DNA from: Liolophura sinensis
Lineage: Eukaryota; Mollusca; Polyplacophora; Chitonida; Chitonidae
Direction: 5' to 3'
DNA length: 64,000 nucleotides
Assembly (NCBI RefSeq): GCF_032854445.1
Contig: NC_088307.1
Coordinates: 28,614,484 to 28,678,483 of the forward strand
The notes under the pieces were generated by a model. The model was not told where the DNA came from, searched no databases, and was given only the letters and a program-made list of their open reading frames with translations. The position numbers were made by a program, and so were the translations under genes. Numbering within the stretch: the stretch's first letter is position 1; every line of letters begins with the position of its first letter. This document shows, in pieces, positions 24,901-39,900 of this stretch.

Positions 24901-27900
24901 ACACATGTCCCTTGTGCACCTGGTTGTCAGAAGGAACGTACCTCACTCACTTAGCTACACACGTCCCTTGTGCACCTGGTGGTCAGAGGGAACGAACCTC
25001 ACTCACTAAGCTACACATGTCCCTTGCTCCCACCATAACAAGAAGCAATCACACCATCAATGCAAGAGTCTGTGCTTTGTTTATGCATTTTGTTCCCTTA
25101 TTATCTGACTGGTTAGAACATCAATCTGAATAACCATCAACCCTACCATCAATCAACCATTGATTTAGCTAAGACAGCAACCCCACCATTATTAATAGCC
25201 GTCTAGTTTCTCCACTTAAGCACAAGTAGTCCCAACAAAGGGCAAGGTCATAAAGTCTAAAGGTCAAAGAACACACATGGATGATACGAAAGTGAAAGCA
25301 GTCTAAAAACTGTATATCATAGATACTGTGGGTTTAAAGCATTAGGGCACAGGCCACAGCGATGTCTAGGTGACCTGAATTAATATTAATATACCTGACT
25401 ACGTTGAAGGTTTGACAGGGTGTAAAAACTTTAATCAAAATGGTCACCTATGCAGCAAATCTTGCCTGTTAAGGCTCTAGAAGCCAGATATGGTGGCCAT
25501 AAATCCAATAATTTATTTATTTGATGAGCTGGACATGAACTCACAGTGACTACATTGGTGGGAGTCTTCTGGGTCATTGGACTGTGCTGGCAGGGTCAGC
25601 CACAGAGGGTCAACAGAGGGTCAGCAGAGGGCTCCCCCGCCCCCCCCCCCCCCCCAACCAAAGCCAATAATAAATATAAAATAACAGCAGAACATGGGAA
25701 TGAAACCATTAAGGTCTTATGTCTTCAGAACAAAGACACGACCTCCCACAATTCATCTCACCGAAACAGACAGCCGTATATGATCATCTTTCCTAGTCGG
25801 GGTTCAATTGGCATTTTCGCAAGAATTCGTCCCAGGGGAGTTAACTCTTCATTGTCATCCAAGGCTCTCATGTCTACAATGGTATCACAGTGCATCTGAG
25901 CTGTTAAATTACATGCAACAGATACATCAAAGTCCATGACGTAACAAAACCGCTATTATTTTGTTGGAAATGAAGGAAATGGCTCAAAACTCGAACTTGG
26001 TCCGTAATTTGTCAAAATGAGTAAAACCATGTAACAATTCTCAACGGATATTAAAAAAACATTTAGGAAGACAGTAGAGATATTTAAAATCTAAAATGTG
26101 ACAAAAACCATCAAAACTGATTCCAAACTAGCTGTAGATTAAGTGAACCAAAAGTTACGCTTCATCCATGACTAATGGTGAAGTTATGTAACACATTTTA
26201 ATTTAATGAAAATTAAATTTAAATTAAGTAAATGAAATTTTAATACGATACACAGTTTTGAAAACCAAGTCTGGAAAAACTGTCAAAAGTCCAAAAACTA
26301 GGACAAAAATGATTCATTGTTCAGCTGACAGATGAGGTACACACCTGTGCACAGTTTCACAAAGATGTCGTACATGTACGATAATTGCATGTACAGGACA
26401 ATGGTACAATGGTGACATATAAAATATTGTACGATGAAACTGGGCTCTGTACATGGAATTCTCTATGGTAAATAACTCCAAACAGGTTGTCGGAGAGACT
26501 TTAAGAAGTGATGTACCCTTGAGGAGTGCGACGGCTTCCATGACGGCATCAATGGGAGGAGGCTCGACAGCTTTGGCTAGGAATGTCCCCACAGAACCCA
26601 GACGTAGCAACTTGATGGACAGAGCCAGTTCGTGGAGAGTCACTCGGAAGATCTCTGGCGTAGTGTGCTGGTCTAGACTGAAAATGGATAATCAGTGTCT
26701 AACTAACTGACATATAAGATGAGGGTGCATGCAGTGAATCGAGTTTATGATTTTGATGAAATGAGAAAATTTTTTCAGGCTCAGTCATACCTTTCTCCCA
26801 CAAAAGTAATTTCACTAATTTTACGATTCATTTTGTTTACTTGATTTTTGTTTAAATAATACCGTACTCGATACAGAATTTTTAGCTTTTAGTCTTCTAC
26901 ATGTATGTGGTTGGTGGAAGTTGGAATGCCACGTGTAAACCACCCACCTTTTGAAAGGTGTAAACCATCCACCTTTTGCCAGCTGTAAAACATCCACTTT
27001 TTGCCAGGTGTAAACCACCCACCTTTTGCCAGCTGTAAACCACCCATCTTTTGCCAGGTGGAAACCACCCACCGTTTGCCAGGTGTAAACCATCCACCTT
27101 TTGCCAGCTGTAAAACATCCACTTTTTGCCAGGTGTAAACCACCCACCTTTTTGCCAGCTGTAAAACATCCACTTTTTGCCAGGTGTAAACCACCCACCT
27201 TTTGCCAGCTGTAAAACACCCACCTTTTGCCAGGTGGAAACCACCCACCGTTTGCCAGGTGTAAACCACCCACCTTTTGCCAGCTGTAAAACATCCACTT
27301 TTTGCCAGGTGTAAACCACCCACCTTTTTGCCAGCTGTAAAACATCCACTTTTTGCCAGGTGTAAACCACCCACCTTTTTGCCAGGTGTAACCCATCCAC
27401 CGTTTGCCAGGTGTAAACCATCCACCTTTTGCCAGGTGTAAAACACCCACCTTTTGCCAGGTGGAAACCACCCACCGTTTGCCAGGTGTAAACCACCCAC
27501 CGTTTGCCAGGTGTAAACCATCCACCTTTTGCCAGGTGTAAACCACCCACCTTTTTGCCAGCTGTAAAACATCCACTTTTTGCCAGGTGTAAACCACCCA
27601 CCTTTTGCCAGCTGTAAAACACCCACCTTTTGCCAGGTGGAAACCACCCACCGTTTGCCAGGTGTAAACCACCCACCTTTTGCTAGACACTTATGAACTT
27701 CATCATAATGACACTCTATACTGACAGAAGACAAGCTGTCTTCAACAATGAAAAAAGATGCCGCAAACCATGTCGCAAACAATGCGATTGACTGTTTATT
27801 GTCACGAAGGCACCACAAAGTAACAGCGGGACACAAAGCAATTCCTTATTCAAGGCAGCCATTTCTACATCATATAATACTGCCTGTACATGTGTTGTGA

Positions 27901-30900
27901 AGGATCAGCAATGGTTCAAATCTCATCCATGGTATGTTAGTAATCATACTATTACACACAAATGTGATTCCCGTCAAAGTAATCAAGCTTTTAGTTTTTG
28001 CCACTTTTTAGCAGTTTTCGTCAAAAATCCCAAACACAAGAAATACCGTTTTACAACTTCACTACGACATTTCAGCACAAGAGGTAAAACCTCTACTTTA
28101 TAAACATAAACGAAACTCTTTTTTCTTTCCCTTTAATGCTAATGTTGTTGTTACTCAAGAAACTGATGGATTTTCAAAAAAAAAATGAAATTCCATGAAT
28201 TAACAGAGAAATAAATCCCCTGGCTGATGACCATTATTATAAAAAAAAACTTACGCCTCAAAGCGACTGCGGCTGCAGAGATGGAAGGCGAATCCCGGCC
28301 TCACACGACCAGCCCGACCCCTTCGCTGCTCCAGGTTCGTCTTGGACGCCCACACAGTCGCATAGTTCGTCATGTTGTTATGAGAGGTGAATAGTTTCAT
28401 CTTAGCTCTGAAGAGACAGATTTACCAAGGATGGAACTGATAAAAAGAAACTGTTCACCAAAACTCACCAGGAAAATTTTATACAATAACTGTTTGTAAT
28501 AAGCTGCATCTGTACTTCAGGAATCTTGTGAGTTCATGCAGAATTTGGCCAGATAAGGGCTCTTGTCAACTACCGCAGCTAAAACTCGTGATTTTACAGC
28601 AGCTGCTAAAGGCGGCACAGGCCCGACAGACCCGACTTCGCAAGGTGTACATGTATGTTATGTGCAGCAAATACTGTACTGTTCATTGCGAGAGCCCTCA
28701 CTCTGTCGCATCCAGAGTGGCGTTAACTTGTGAGACACCTACAATGCTAATCTGGCATGTAATATATCTCTCATTTTCTAAATCAACTTGAAGCTAGATT
28801 ATTCACTTTAAAACTTATCACTAGATATTGCTGAACACGCAAAACCTGAGACACAGAGGAAGCTAGTTTTTGAACTTCATGTGAAAGGCCACTAAATCAA
28901 TTTGCATACAAAATTTTTCTTACAAATCAGACAATATGTGATTCAGTTAATGCAGAGAAACCAACAACCAGTCAGATTCGATGAAATCACTAACGAAGCA
29001 AAACGTGGCTTGTAGAATCTGGTACAAGGTTCAAAAACAGTGAATTTGCACACAAAACTTTTATATAAAAAACAAAATCAGACATTGCACCAAAACCAGA
29101 CAACTGTCTGACAGTGTTCTGGTCAGTCTGAGATCTATTTAACAGTGCTCTCGTCAGTCTGACATCTATCTGACAGTGTTCTGGTCAGTCTGAGATCTAT
29201 CTAAAAGAGCTCTGGTCTGTCTGAAATCTATCTGACATCTATCTAACAGTGTTCTTGTCAGTCTGACATCTGAGATCTATCTGACAGTGTTCTGGTCAGT
29301 CTGAGATCTATCTAAAAGTGTTCTGGTCAGTCTGAGATCTATTTGACATCTATCTAACACTGTTCTGATCAGTCTGAGATCTATCTGACAGTGTTCTGGC
29401 CAGACTGAGATCTATCTAACAGAGCTCTGGTCAGTCTGACATCTATCTGACATCTGTCTGACAGTGTTCTGGTCAGTCTGACATCTATCTGACAGTGTTC
29501 TGGTCTATCTGAGATCTATCTAACAGTGCTCTGGTCTGTCCGACATCTATCTGACATCTGAATTTTTAGCTTGTAGGACTCACTTGCAGGAATCTATCAC
29601 GAAGACAACATCATCAATGGTGACACTCGTCTCAGCAATGTTTGTTGCCAGGATGATCTGAAAACACACAAAACATCATAGTCCTCAGCTTCATTCTCTC
29701 TCGGCCACCACAAGGGACAGGTTTCCGCGATTCACCATTTACCAGAATCCCATATATTATATTTACTTTATTGTTGCTGAACAACAGTTTTCTGGCTGGA
29801 CAAAAAGCAGTCAATGCCGCCAAAGTGCTGCCGCCACTGAAGTATCACGCCGAAGACACCGGACATGACACCCCACCCATTGAAAGTATAGTGACATCAG
29901 GCCAACCAGTCATGTTTCCTTGCTCTAACCTCTCAGTGCTGAGCACCAAGCAAGGCAGCAACAAGTATCATTTTTTGAAGTCTATGGTATGACCTGAACG
30001 GGTTTGATCCCGGGTCTCCTGATTTCCAGGCGGACGCTCTAACCATTAGGCAATGAAGCAGTCTTGTATACTTTGAACAGCGTGACTAAACACATGGGGC
30101 TTACCAATGAGAAGATGAACGCGATCTTGGCTGAGATGGTAATACAGTGTAGAACGTAAGTTTTGATACGTTGTTGAATATTATATGTAATTATACATAA
30201 CCAACTGGTTTTACATCTATGGTGGCCAGTAAATGGCACAAACCTCTACCACAACACTGTTGGAGAATAGCTGTGCATACACCAGAATATACCATTAACT
30301 AAATCATTGTAAACTGATGTCTTTTGTAGTGATTCTGTGTTATCAACTATCACTTCATGCAGTGAATGGGTAAAGACAATGAGACAGTCGTAATCAAATT
30401 GCAACACCCTTGACTGGATAAAATTCCCAAGATATGTTTCAGTTAGGTGCTGTCTTCTTTCAATAACACAGCAAGCATTGTGGTGTGAGGAAAATGGGCT
30501 GAGCTCGGGGTAAACCAGGGCTGTGGGGGAAACCAATGATATCTAATAAATACTGACATGTGACTGTATACAACTGTGTACTGTTATCTACCTTGGTCAC
30601 ACCAGGACGGCACCGTTCAAACACTTTCCGCTGATCTTCACGAGGAATCTGGGAGTGTAGTGGGAGAAGTCGGTAGTTAGGCCACCTACAACAAAAAATC
30701 ATTCAGTTTGATTTAACACCTCATTTCCAAAGATGTTTTGAAGTGCTAGAGAGGTTATCCAGCCCTCTACAATTACAGGGAAGCCAATCTCTCATGGATC
30801 AACAGTGCCCTCTGTACAAGGGAAGCAAATCTTGCAAGTCATGGATCAACAGTGGCCTTCAAAAAAGGGGAAGCAAATCTTGTACGTCATACATTCAACA

Positions 30901-33900
30901 GTGCCCTTTATAAAAGGGGAGCAAATCTTATAACTCATGCTCAACAGTGCCCTCTGTAAAAGGGAGCAAATCTATTAAGTCATGGATCAACAGTGCCCTC
31001 TATAAAAGGGGAGCAAATCTGGTGGCTCATGGATCACAGTGCCCTCTATAAAAGGGAAGCAAATCTTGTAACTCATGGATCAATAGTGCCCTTTATAAAA
31101 GGGGAGCAAACCCTGTAACTCATGGATCAACAGTGCCCTCTATAAAAGGGGAGCAAATCCTGTAAATCATGGATCAACAGTGCCCTCTATAAAAGGGGAG
31201 CAAATCCTGTAACTCATGGATCGACAGTGCCCTCTATAAAAGGGGAGCAAATCCTGTAAATCATGGATCAACAGCGCCCTCTATAAAAGGGGAGCAAATC
31301 CTGTAAATCATGGATCAATAGTGCCCTGTACAAAAGGGAAGCAAATCTTGTAAGTCATGGATCAATAGTGCCCTTTATAAAAGGGGAGCAAAATCCTGTA
31401 ACTCATGGATCAACAGTGCCCTCTATAAAAGGGGAGCAAATCCTGTAAGTCATGGATCAATAGTGCCCTTTATAAAAGGGGAGCAAATCCTGTAACTCGT
31501 GGATCAACAGTGCCCTCTATAAAAGGGGAGCAAATCTTGTAAGTCATGGATCAACAGTGCCCTCTATAAAAGGGAAGCAAATCCTGTAATAGTGCCCTCT
31601 ATTTTGACACAACCGCATTTGGGACATGTTTTCCCACCATGCATCAGCCGTTTCTCAAACATTTAATGTGCAACAGAAAGAAAAAATATAACCAGGAAAG
31701 CTGCATACTCATAGATAATGGACTTCTGACAGTACACATTACTTTACCTGAAAACCACAATGTTGAAGCGAACATAATGTTAAGTCCCCTAAAGCTAAGT
31801 GGGTTTCACATTTCTACAACATATGTTAATATGGTAGTTACAGACTTAGTTACCTGTCAAAGGGTCCTTCATGTAATAATGCCTTGGGGCCCATTTCAAA
31901 GAGAACACGTAACGTTATTTGCTCTAGGTATTACATTACCATGTAGTTACACAGACGTAGCGCTACCTGGATGTGTGAAACGGGCCACTGGCTCTTACAT
32001 CTGTGCTTAACAATGGTGTAGAAACCAGAGCACATAACGTTACATGCTGTAGGTATTACATTGCCATGTAGTTACACTGACAAAGAGCTACATAGATTTG
32101 TGAAACAGGCCCCTGGCTCTTACATTTGTGCTTAACAATGGTGTGGAAGCCAGAGCACGTAACATTACATGCCGTAGGTATTACATTGCCATGTAGTTAC
32201 ACTGACGAAGAGCTACATGGATTTGTGAAACAGACTCCTGCCTCTTACATTTGAATGTCCTATTCTGAAGACATTTCTCTATCTAGACTAAGCACATGAT
32301 CTTTTCTGTGAAGCCCTGATGTTGGAAAACACTCTAACACATAAATTCTCACCATTATCAAAACATTAAGGTGGAAAAAATTGCATTCAAAGTTGCCCTC
32401 AAACTTTGAGAAGGTTGAAGAAATAGGGTAGGCACGGTCTTCATTCTGTTTTCTTACAGAGTACCAAGATTTGCCTCCCTTTGAAGAGAGCCCGTAAAAC
32501 CAATGACGGTGCCATTCACCTCTCTACATGTACTTCGTGTGCCTGCATTTACAGTAGGATAGGGAATAACAATGACAATATCTGTAGAGGATGAGAGAAC
32601 TCTGCTGGATACATGGTTCCTGGATACATGGATGCTGGATACATGGTTCCTGGATATATGTACATGCCCGAATTCCTCAACTCTGCAGGATACATGGGTG
32701 CTGGACACATGGTTCTTGGAGACATGTACATGCCCTAATTCCTCAACTCTGCTGGATACATGTACATGCCCTAATTCCTCAACTCTGCTGGATACATGGA
32801 TGCTGGATACATGTACATGCCCGAATTCCTCAACTCTGCTGGATACATGTACATACCCTAATTCCTCAACTCTGCTGGATACTTGGATGCTGGATACATG
32901 TACACGCCCTAACTCCTCAAATCCACAGGATACATGGATGCTGGATACATGTACATGCCCTAATTCCTCAACTCTGCTGGATACATGTACATGCCCTAAT
33001 TCCTCAACTCTGCTGGATACATGTACACGCCCTAATTCCTCAACTCTGCTGGATACATGTACACGCCCTAATTCCTCAACTCTGCTGGATACATGGATGC
33101 TGGATACATGTACACGCCCTAACTCCTCAATCTGCAGGATACATGGATGCTGGATACATGTACATGCCCTAATTCCTCAACTCTGCTGGGATACATTGAT
33201 GCTGGATACATGTACACGCCCTAATTCCTCAACTCTGCTGGATACATGTACACACCCTAATTCCTCAACTCTGCTGGATACATGGATGCTGGATACATGT
33301 ACATGCCTTAATTCCCCAACCTTTTCAAGTAGGAAAGAGCAACGTTCATGGCAATTTATGCACAATTTAGGTAGATTTTGCAGACAAAACTACATTGGTC
33401 AGGGCTTCACAAAAAGTATAATTTTATCAGTGCACACAGAATACTGCCTTCAGAACATGTTTGAATAAACACCTTGCAAACTTGTGAGAAGGTTGAAGAA
33501 ATATAGTATTATTACAGTCTTTATTTTCGGCACAATAAGCCCCACGTACCAAGAGTTAGGTATGAAAACAGCCGTCAGTCACACAGGCGAAGCAATTGTG
33601 GGCACAATAAGCCCACGTACCAAGAGTTAGGCATGAAAACAGCCGTCAGTCAAACAGGCGAAGCAACTGTGGGCACAATAAGGCTCACATACCAAGAGTT
33701 AGGCATGAAAACAGCCATCGGTCACACAGGCTAAGCAATTGTGGGCACAATAAGATCCATGTACCAAGTGTTAGGTATGAAAACAGCCATCAGTCACGCA
33801 GGCTAAGCCACTGTGGGCACAATAAGCCCCATGTACCAAGTGTTAGGTATGAAAACAGCCATCAGTCACACAGGCTAAGCAATTGTGGGCACAATAAGCC

Positions 33901-36900
33901 CCACGTACCAAGCGTTAGGTATGAAAAACAGCCATCAGTCACACAGGCAAAGCAATTGTGGGCACAATAAGCACCACGTACCAAGCGTTAGGTATCAAAA
34001 CAGCCATCAGTAACACAGACTAAGCAATTGTGGGCACAATAAGCCCCACGTACCAAGTGTTAGGTATAAAAACAGCCATCAGTCACACAGGCGAAGCAAC
34101 TGTGGGCACAATAAGCCCCACGTACCAAGTGTTAGGTATGAAAACAGCCATCAGTCACACAGGCTAAGCACTTGTGGGCACAATAAGCCCCACGTACCAA
34201 GAGTTAGGCATGAAAACAGCCATCAGTCACACAGGCTAAGCAATTGTGGGCACAATAAGCAACACGTACCAAGAGAGGTATGAAAACAGCCATCAGTCAC
34301 ACAGGCTAAGCAATTGTGGGCACAATAAGCCCCACGTACCAAGTGTTAGGCATAAAAACAGCCGTCAGTCACACAGGCTAAGCAAATTGTGGGCACAATA
34401 AGCCCCACGTACCTGGTTGTTAGGTATGAAAACAGCCATCAGTCACGCAGACTAAGCAATTGTGGGCACAATAAGCCCCACGTACCAAGAGTTAGGCATG
34501 AAAACAGCCATCAGTCACACAGGCTAAGCAACTGTGGGCACAATGAGCCCCACGTACCAAGTGTTAGGTATCAAAACAGCCATCAGTCACACAGGCTAAG
34601 CAATTGTGGGCACAATAAGCCCCACGTACCTGGTGTTAGGTATGAAAACAGCCATCAGTCACACAGGCTAAGCAATTGTGGGCACAATAAGCCCCACGTA
34701 CCAAGAGTTAGGCATGAAAACAGCCATCAGTCACACAGGCTAAGCAACTGTGGGCACAATAAGCCCCCACGTACCAAGTGTTAGGTATAAAAACAGCCAT
34801 CAGTCACACGGGCTAAGCAATTGTGGGCACAATAAGCCCCACGTACCAAGTGTTAGGTATGAAAACAGAAATCAGTCACACAGGCTAAGCAATTGTGGGC
34901 ACAATAAGCCCCACGTACCAAGTGTTAGGTATAAAAACAGCCATCAGTCACATAGGCGAAGCAATTGTGGGCATAATAAGCCCCACATACCAAGTGTTAG
35001 GTATGAAAACAGCCATCAGTCACACAGGCTAAGCAATTGTGGGCACAATAAGCACCACGTACCAAGTGTTAGGTATGAAAACAGCCATCAGTCACACAGG
35101 CTAAGCAATTGTGGGCACAATAAGCCCCACGTACCAAGAGTTAGGCATGAAAACAGCCATCAGTCACACAGGCTAAGCAATTGTGGGCACAATAAGCCCC
35201 ACGTACCAAGTGTTAGGCATGAAAACAGCCATCAGTCACACAGGCGAAGCAATTGTGGGCACAATAAGCCCCACGTACCTGGTGTTAGGTATGAAAACAG
35301 CCATCAGTCACACAGGCTAAGCAATTGTGGGCACAATAAGCCCCACGTACCAAGCGTTAGGTATGAAAACAGCCATCAGTCACACAGGCTAAGCAATTGT
35401 GGGCACAACAAGCCCCACGTACCAAGTGTTAGGTATGAAAACAGCCATCAGTCACACAGGCTAAGCAATTGTGGGCACAATAAGCCCCACGTACCAAGAG
35501 TTAGGCATGAAAAACAGCCATCAGTCACACAGGCGAAGCAATTGTGGGCACAATAAGCCCCACGTACCAAGAGTTAGGCATGAAAAACAGCCATCAGTCA
35601 TACAGGCGAAGCAATTGTGGGCACAATAAGCCCCACGTACCAAGTGTTAGGCATGAAAACAGCCATCAGTCACACAGGCTAAGCAATTGTGGGCACAATA
35701 AGCCCCACGTACCAAGTGTTAGGTATGAAAACAGCCATCAGTCACACAGGCTAAGCAAATTGTGGGCACAATAAGCCCCACGTACCAAGAGTTAGGCATG
35801 AAAACAGCCATCAGTCATACAGGCGAAGCAATTGTGGGCACAATAAGCCCCACGTACCAAGTGTTAGGCATGAAAACAGCCATCAGTCACACAGGCTAAG
35901 CAATTGTGGGCACAATAAGCCCCATGTACCAAGTGTTTAGGTATGAAAACAGCCATCAGTCACACAGGCTAAGCAAATTGTGGGCACAATAAGCCCCACG
36001 TACCAAGAGTTAGGTATAAAAACAGCCATCAGTCACACAGGCTAAGCAATTGTGGGCACAATAAGCCCCACGTACCAAGTGTTAGGCATGAAAACAGCCA
36101 TCAGTCACACAGGCTAAGCAATTGTGGGCACAATAAGCCCCACGTACCAAGTGTTAGGTATGAAAACAGCCATCAGTCACACAGGCTAAGCAATTGTGGG
36201 CACAATAAGCACCATGTACCTGGTGTTAGGTAAGCCCCACATACCAAGTGTTAGGTATGAAAACAGCCATCAGTCACACAGGCTAAGCAATTGTGGGCAC
36301 AATAAGCCCACGTACCAAAAGTTAGGTATGAAAACAGCCATCAGTCACACAGGCTAAGCAATTGTGGGCACAATAAGAACCATGTACCAAGTGTTAGGTA
36401 TGAAAACAGCCATCAGTCACACAGGCTAAGCAATTGTGGGCACAATAAGCACCATGTACCTGGTGTTAGGCATGAAAACAGCCATCAGTCACACAGGCGA
36501 AGCAATTGTGGGCACAATAAGCCCCATGTACTAAGTGTTAGGTATGAAAACAGCCATCAGTCACACAGGCGAAGCAACTGTGGGCACAACAAGCCCCACG
36601 TACCAAGCATTAGGTATGAATATTAGGTCTCACCAAAGGTTGGGTTGGCCTCCAGGAACTTGTGAAGAGCGAAGATGAGATTCCAGCCAGGCAGAAAAAT
36701 CAACACAGCTCCTGGGATGTTCAGTGTCTTGATGTAGTTCAACATCGACTGGAAAATGAAAGTGAAAGTGAAACAACAACAGCAGGGACATACATGTACA
36801 CATCAATGTAAAAACAAAGAACTGGACAACAAATACTGAGACACAGTATGATATTCTACATGTATACAAGGGGAAAAAAGTTCTATTTATAATATTTTTT

Positions 36901-39900
36901 GGGCTTGTTTACTGTAGAATGTTTAATAAAATTACTAGGGTCAAAATTAGTAATGTCCAATTGCTCCTGGCATGTTAAATTCCGTCAGGGTAAGTGGTTT
37001 TAGCTATCATGTTTGTCCACTGACAAAGTGGTTAAAATAGTGAAAAATTTTTAACAAAACGATAATGATCACCTGAGGTGGATGGCACAAAAAGATCAGT
37101 TCATCCCAGACAAATATCAACTTGAATTCAACTTAATTATTTTGAAGAAATTACCTTTAATATCAACGAGCATTATTAATATCACCAATTAAAATAGGAT
37201 TTACGTTCTGTTTGTACACAATGGGAACATACATTCTAGTGTCCTCAGGGGCTCTAGCTGGTTTGCTCTCACCACAATGCTAGCCACCGTCATATGAAAG
37301 AAATATTCATGAGTGCAGCGTAAAACACCAATCAAGTGAGTAAATATAAATGAAGGTTAATGTGACATGATCTTAAATTTACCCCCTATGACTGCAACAC
37401 ATCCACCTGTTGAAAGCTTTTCAAATTCAGTCAGTATATGCTGAACTGGCAGAGGTTCAGAATCAAGCAAGACGTGTCGTAAAACTTAACGTAACTTACG
37501 TACTTACTTACATTTACATACCTTAATAATAAATATTAGACAAATACCTGAATGAGTTCAAATGACATCTCTTTCTCGCTCAGCATGCTCATGGCATGCC
37601 TGGTCGCATCACTGTAGTCTGATCCAATGTCTTTGTTGCAATTTTTCTGAGGATAATGAAGAAATGGCAATATTAACATATACTGCTGACAATACTAAAC
37701 AATCCTTTTTGTTTCTGGATATTTAAATTATCTCTGATTCATTGAAACGGAGCTCAACACTGTCAAACCTTCCTTTATGGATTTTTCTTAAATCATCTTT
37801 TGTGTTTTCAGGCTTACAAAGGATGTCATCTTTTAATTACCATCACCAGAGAGCTCGGCTCAGCGCGCAGAGCAAAATCACACCGGACAAAGTACCTAAT
37901 GCGTAGGAGCCAATGATTACTAACGCTAATGCCTTTAATCTGTAAGATCTAAAGGAAAGAATTTTACAGAAGAGTTTGTCTCCCTTAGCACATCCGCATT
38001 TAACCCTCAGAACTCAACTTCACTTAATTCCCTTAGCACTTTTTAACTTAGCTCTGGCTAAGTGCACATCTTCACTTAACCTGCACAGCTAGTCTCCACT
38101 TAGCCCTAAGTCTTCAGCTCACCTCCTCTTCCTCTCCCCCTAAGGCATCTTCATCCCGATCCCTCTTGCGTTTCCGATCTGGGGGAGGGGGGATGAAGTT
38201 CAGCATCTCTATACAATCCTCTAGGTAGTACTCTACAAACAGAAAGAGTTCCTGTTTTAGGAGGTGTATCTCAGAGCTAAAGAAACACATACTGCTACAG
38301 CTGATCAAACTGATGATGGGGAGTATGACAGTCAGGTTAAAAGGTGGAGGAAACTGTACTTCCTGGTTTTTTTTTATTTATCTGAACGCTTCTTTGTGAA
38401 TATTTCACTTACATAAAGGCAGTCTGAATTATGTTTTGGGGGGGGGACATTCAGACAGGGCCCAGGGAAACAAGTTGCTAGGTAACATTATCCCCCCCAA
38501 AATGCAGGTAAATGTACCTGAGAAACCAGACCTGAGATCTGTTCCACTCTGAAAAAAAAACAAACAAACAAAAACACAAATGTCTTTCACCAATTATTGT
38601 CAGTAAGGCCCTACCAACAGTGACAGTGGGAAGTCTACAAGTTTCCTGCTCAGGGTTAGGTTTGAACCTGCACCTTCTCAGTCCTAGCGAGTGACAGGCA
38701 AACACCTGTTATAGCCAGACCACGACCCCTCCCTGGGGCTGTATTTTGCTTCCCCCAAAACTGCAACATGGTTTTCATAATTACTGAAACTGCATCCCAA
38801 TTTCACTTTCTGATTACAAACATTGAGATAAATGTGGGAGAGAAAATAAAAAAACAAGCAAGAGCACAAGAGACTCTAACCTTGCACAGGGTGAACTCTG
38901 CCATGCACCTCAACGATTGGGGCATTCCCAAAGTACTCTGAGAAGAGGGATGTATCCACAGTAGCTGACATGAGAACCACACGCAGCTCAGGGTAGGTCT
39001 GTACCATGTCCTTAAGCAGGACCATCATAAAGTCAGTCTGCAAAAAAGGGAGACAACTCTGGCTTTCAGGCATTAATATTTCAAGAGATAGGCTGCTTAA
39101 ATGGCTCACCACAGCCACACCACAAGCTCACCAAGGCCCCACAAGCTTACCACAGCCACATCATAAACTTACCAAAACCACAGCAAAAGCTTACCACAGC
39201 CACACCACAAGCACCCAACAGCCACACCAAAGCTTACCACAGCCACACCACAAGCTCACCACAGCCACACCACATGCTCACCACAGCCACATCACAAGCT
39301 CACTAGTCACACCACAAGCTCACCAAAGCCACACCACAAGCACCCAACAGCCACACCACAAGCTCACCACAGCTACACCACAAGCTCACCATAGCCACAT
39401 CACAAGCTCACCACAGTTACATCACAAGCTCACCACAACCACACCACAAGCTCACCACAGCCACATCACAAGCTCACCACAGCCACACCACAAGTTCACC
39501 CCAGCCACACAACAAGCTCAGCACTGCCACACAACAAGCTCAGAACAGCCACACAACAAACTCACCACAGCCACACCACAAGTTCACCACAGCCACACTC
39601 CCAGCTCACCACAGCCACACCACCAGCTCACCACAGCCACACCACAAGCTCACCATAACCACACCACAAGCTCACCAAAGCCACACCACAAGCATACCAC
39701 AAGCTATCCAAAGTCACACCACAAGCACACCGTAGACAGGCTTACGGCCTACTCAGATGCCCAAACAGAATTTAAAACCTGGCTTGAATTGTACACCTAC
39801 ATTGAGATCTCGCTCATGGATTTCATCAACGACGACGTGGGAAATGCCGCGCAAGCCACTTTCTAGTCGTCGTAACAGTGTTCCTGAAAACAAATCAGTT

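Noticed and set aside
26821-27836. 260-315 codon ORFs in three minus frames
   Set aside because: Same ~26-bp minisatellite read in all frames; all frames open means no coding selection.
34389-35774. Long + strand ORFs ([17 protein letters not shown] repeats)
   Set aside because: 72-bp array frames antisense to a DHX9 intron; no exon signals or homology.
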